A stretch of 7,166 nt of DNA, from contig JAJQAW010000231.1 in assembly GCA_021203585.1 (NCBI GenBank), forward strand, positions 1 to 7,166, written 5' to 3'. Shown here one piece after another: positions 7,001-7,166 of the stretch (position 1 is the stretch's first letter; each line of letters starts with the position of its first letter). The notes beneath the pieces were generated by a model, which searched no databases, had not been told where the DNA came from, and saw nothing but the letters and a program-made list of their open reading frames with translations. This stretch comes from Rikenellaceae bacterium. Its GTDB lineage: Bacteria > Bacteroidota > Bacteroidia > Bacteroidales > Rikenellaceae. Position numbers and translations under genes: made by a program.

Positions 7001-7068
7001 TCTCTTCCATCTTCGTTTCCACACCGGTGGCTTACGATTTGATGAAAAGAAAGGGAATCAAAGAATAA
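4039..7068 (+). CDS. secDF: SecDF, fused protein-export membrane protein
   Basis: This is a 1009-residue fusion of SecD and SecF, the accessory membrane unit that uses the ion gradient to pull exported proteins through SecYEG. The SecD half has a first helix (about 7-27), LGLDLRGG (83-90) and a large periplasmic P1 region to about 515. Within P1 is an acidic Glu/Ala/Ser-rich insert (269-320). Five more helices follow (about 520-667), with D586 in GMAVDANVIIYERIKEE. The SecF half has a helix at 700-720, YGVDFSGG (725-732), a P4 region to about 835 and five helices to about 997. It includes GYSINNTVVIFDRIREER (910-927) and R949 in TLART. The E. coli D519 and R247 equivalents (D586, R949) are kept. 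N915 replaces the Asp of E. coli SecF D213. The ATG at 4039 starts directly before the first helix. It stands as a single-gene unit between its own promoter and terminator. Confidence 0.96.
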   Translation: MQSKGAIRFFAIILAIACLYQLSFTFVTNRVERKAVEYARQFPENEQSSREQHYLDSMKTQQVYNLGITSFTYQEAKEKELNLGLDLRGGMNVMLEISLQDVVKALSNNNPDPNFNQAMAMAAERAKTSTRDYITLFAEAYEEVVPGGRLSFIFNTPELREYVTPESSNAQVVRVLHDQANSAIENSYNVLRNRIDRFGVAQPNIQRLENSGRILVELPGVKEPERVRKLLQGTASLEFWATYDNQEILPALYQANAYIKEYQAAQSGSQTLTEEIETEETAQAMAAGETPEQAVESAEQSLLDQLAASEEDSSTDEAYEREFPLLSKLVPMPEGYGAVVGRAFPADTATVNQYLNLPQVKAMFPRDLALMWGVKPEKVTVDNSGRTQEMVELYAIRKNTRDGMAPLDGGYVTDARENPGQFGGYEVSMSMNMEGAKKWSRLTADNIGKSIAIVLDGYVYSAPRVNNEISGGQSQITGNFTINDARDLANVLKSGKLPAPARIVQEAVVGPSLGQESINAGMTSFLFAFVLILIYMILFYNKAGWVASFALITNLFFLFGVFASFGFVLTLPGIAGIVLTMGMAVDANVIIYERIKEELRAGKSVAQAIKDGYGNAYSAILDGQITTLITGIVLFVFGSGPVQGFATTLIIGILTSLFTSISITRMFFEGMLKRKRNITFSNNFSRNFLANTRIDFISKRKITYIVSGILLLASFVSLAVRGMSYGVDFSGGRAYVVRFDQDVTAQQVRDVISDVFEESMEVKQYGADEQHQFRIITQYRFDEEGEDVTDEVNRMMYEALGGLYRTPLSYAEFETTATNDYGIISADKVGPSVASDITRNAVIAIVFALIVIGIYIAVRFKRWQWAMGGVVALLHDTLITIGIFSMLHGLLPFNMDVDQSFIAAILTIIGYSINNTVVIFDRIREERRNYPKRSLKDNINTAVNSTLARTVNSSGTTIVVLLAIFIFGGEVIRGFVFALLCGMIIGTFSSIFVSTPVAYDLMKRKGIKE

Positions 7069-7074
7069 TTCGAA

Positions 7075-7087
7075 CGCTCTCTGAGCG
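7075..7087 (+). other. small hairpin just after the secDF stop
   Basis: CGCTC-TCT-GAGCG forms a 5-bp stem with a 3-nt loop, seven bases past the secDF TAA. It is not followed by a T-run and is too short to terminate alone. It may protect the 3' end or be chance. Confidence 0.2.
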
Positions 7088-7105
7088 GTTGCCTTTCAAA
7101 AAACA

Positions 7106-7139
7106 CCCCCCGGAAGCGAATGCTCCGGGGGGATTTTTT
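7106..7139 (+). terminator. intrinsic terminator of secDF, probably bidirectional
   Basis: CCCCCCGGA (7106-7114) pairs perfectly with TCCGGGGGG (7124-7132). Two more pairs form beyond a bulged A, closing a GAAT loop. T6 follows at 7134-7139 and a second T6 run at 7144-7149. An A6 run at 7098-7103 precedes the stem, so on the minus strand the hairpin is also followed by a T-run. It lies 38 nt past the secDF stop. This form suits convergent genes. Confidence 0.9.
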
Positions 7140-7166
7140 ATATTTTTTCCTGTGGATCCATGGAAG

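Noticed and set aside
7138..7166. Possible 3' end of a convergent minus-strand gene (last codons reading SMDPQEKI then stop at 7138-7140), or an ATG at 7160 on the plus strand
   Set aside because: Fewer than ten codons are visible. The bidirectional terminator makes a convergent neighbour plausible, but nothing here identifies a gene.

Overview
The window looks like ordinary chromosomal core sequence from a member of the Bacteroidota, most likely Bacteroidales. An Alistipes/Rikenellaceae-type genome is my guess and is not proven. Three things support the phylum. SecD and SecF are fused into one protein of about 1000 residues. Three intergenic regions carry the Bacteroidota -7 promoter motif TAnnTTTG, and leaders are A-rich or nearly absent with no clear Shine-Dalgarno sequence. 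A small one-helix protein of DUF4834 type is also present.

Layout, left to right. Positions 1-145 hold no gene I can support. On the minus strand, read from right to left, are a guanine-deaminase-type nucleoside deaminase (3851 down to 3385 or 3261), the clamp-loader delta' subunit holB (3212-2049), a small DUF4834-like membrane protein (1972-1682), an MlaE-type lipid-transport permease (1658-906) and its MlaF-type ATPase (904-146). The last three are tightly spaced and probably form one transcript starting at a -7 motif at 1999-1992. On the plus strand, diverging from the deaminase, is secDF (4039-7068). It has its own promoter (3954-3983) and a strong terminator (7106-7139).

How the genes work together. 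MlaE and MlaF form the inner-membrane core of an MCE-type phospholipid transporter; the MlaD-like MCE partner is not in the window. SecDF drives late steps of protein export using the proton or sodium gradient. HolB is a structural subunit of the DNA polymerase III clamp loader. The deaminase belongs to purine salvage.

The most notable observation is that the deaminase is frameshifted near its 3' end. One extra A in the A5 run at 3453-3457 (minus strand) would restore a 155-residue protein with the family's normal C-terminus ending in Tyr. As given, the frame instead runs on to 196 residues with an unrelated basic tail. Second, the SecF half of SecDF has Asn (N915) where E. coli SecF has Asp213, while the matching Asp in the SecD half is kept. 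I found no sign of a new defence, mobile or regulatory system, no RNA gene, no CRISPR array and no insertion sequence.
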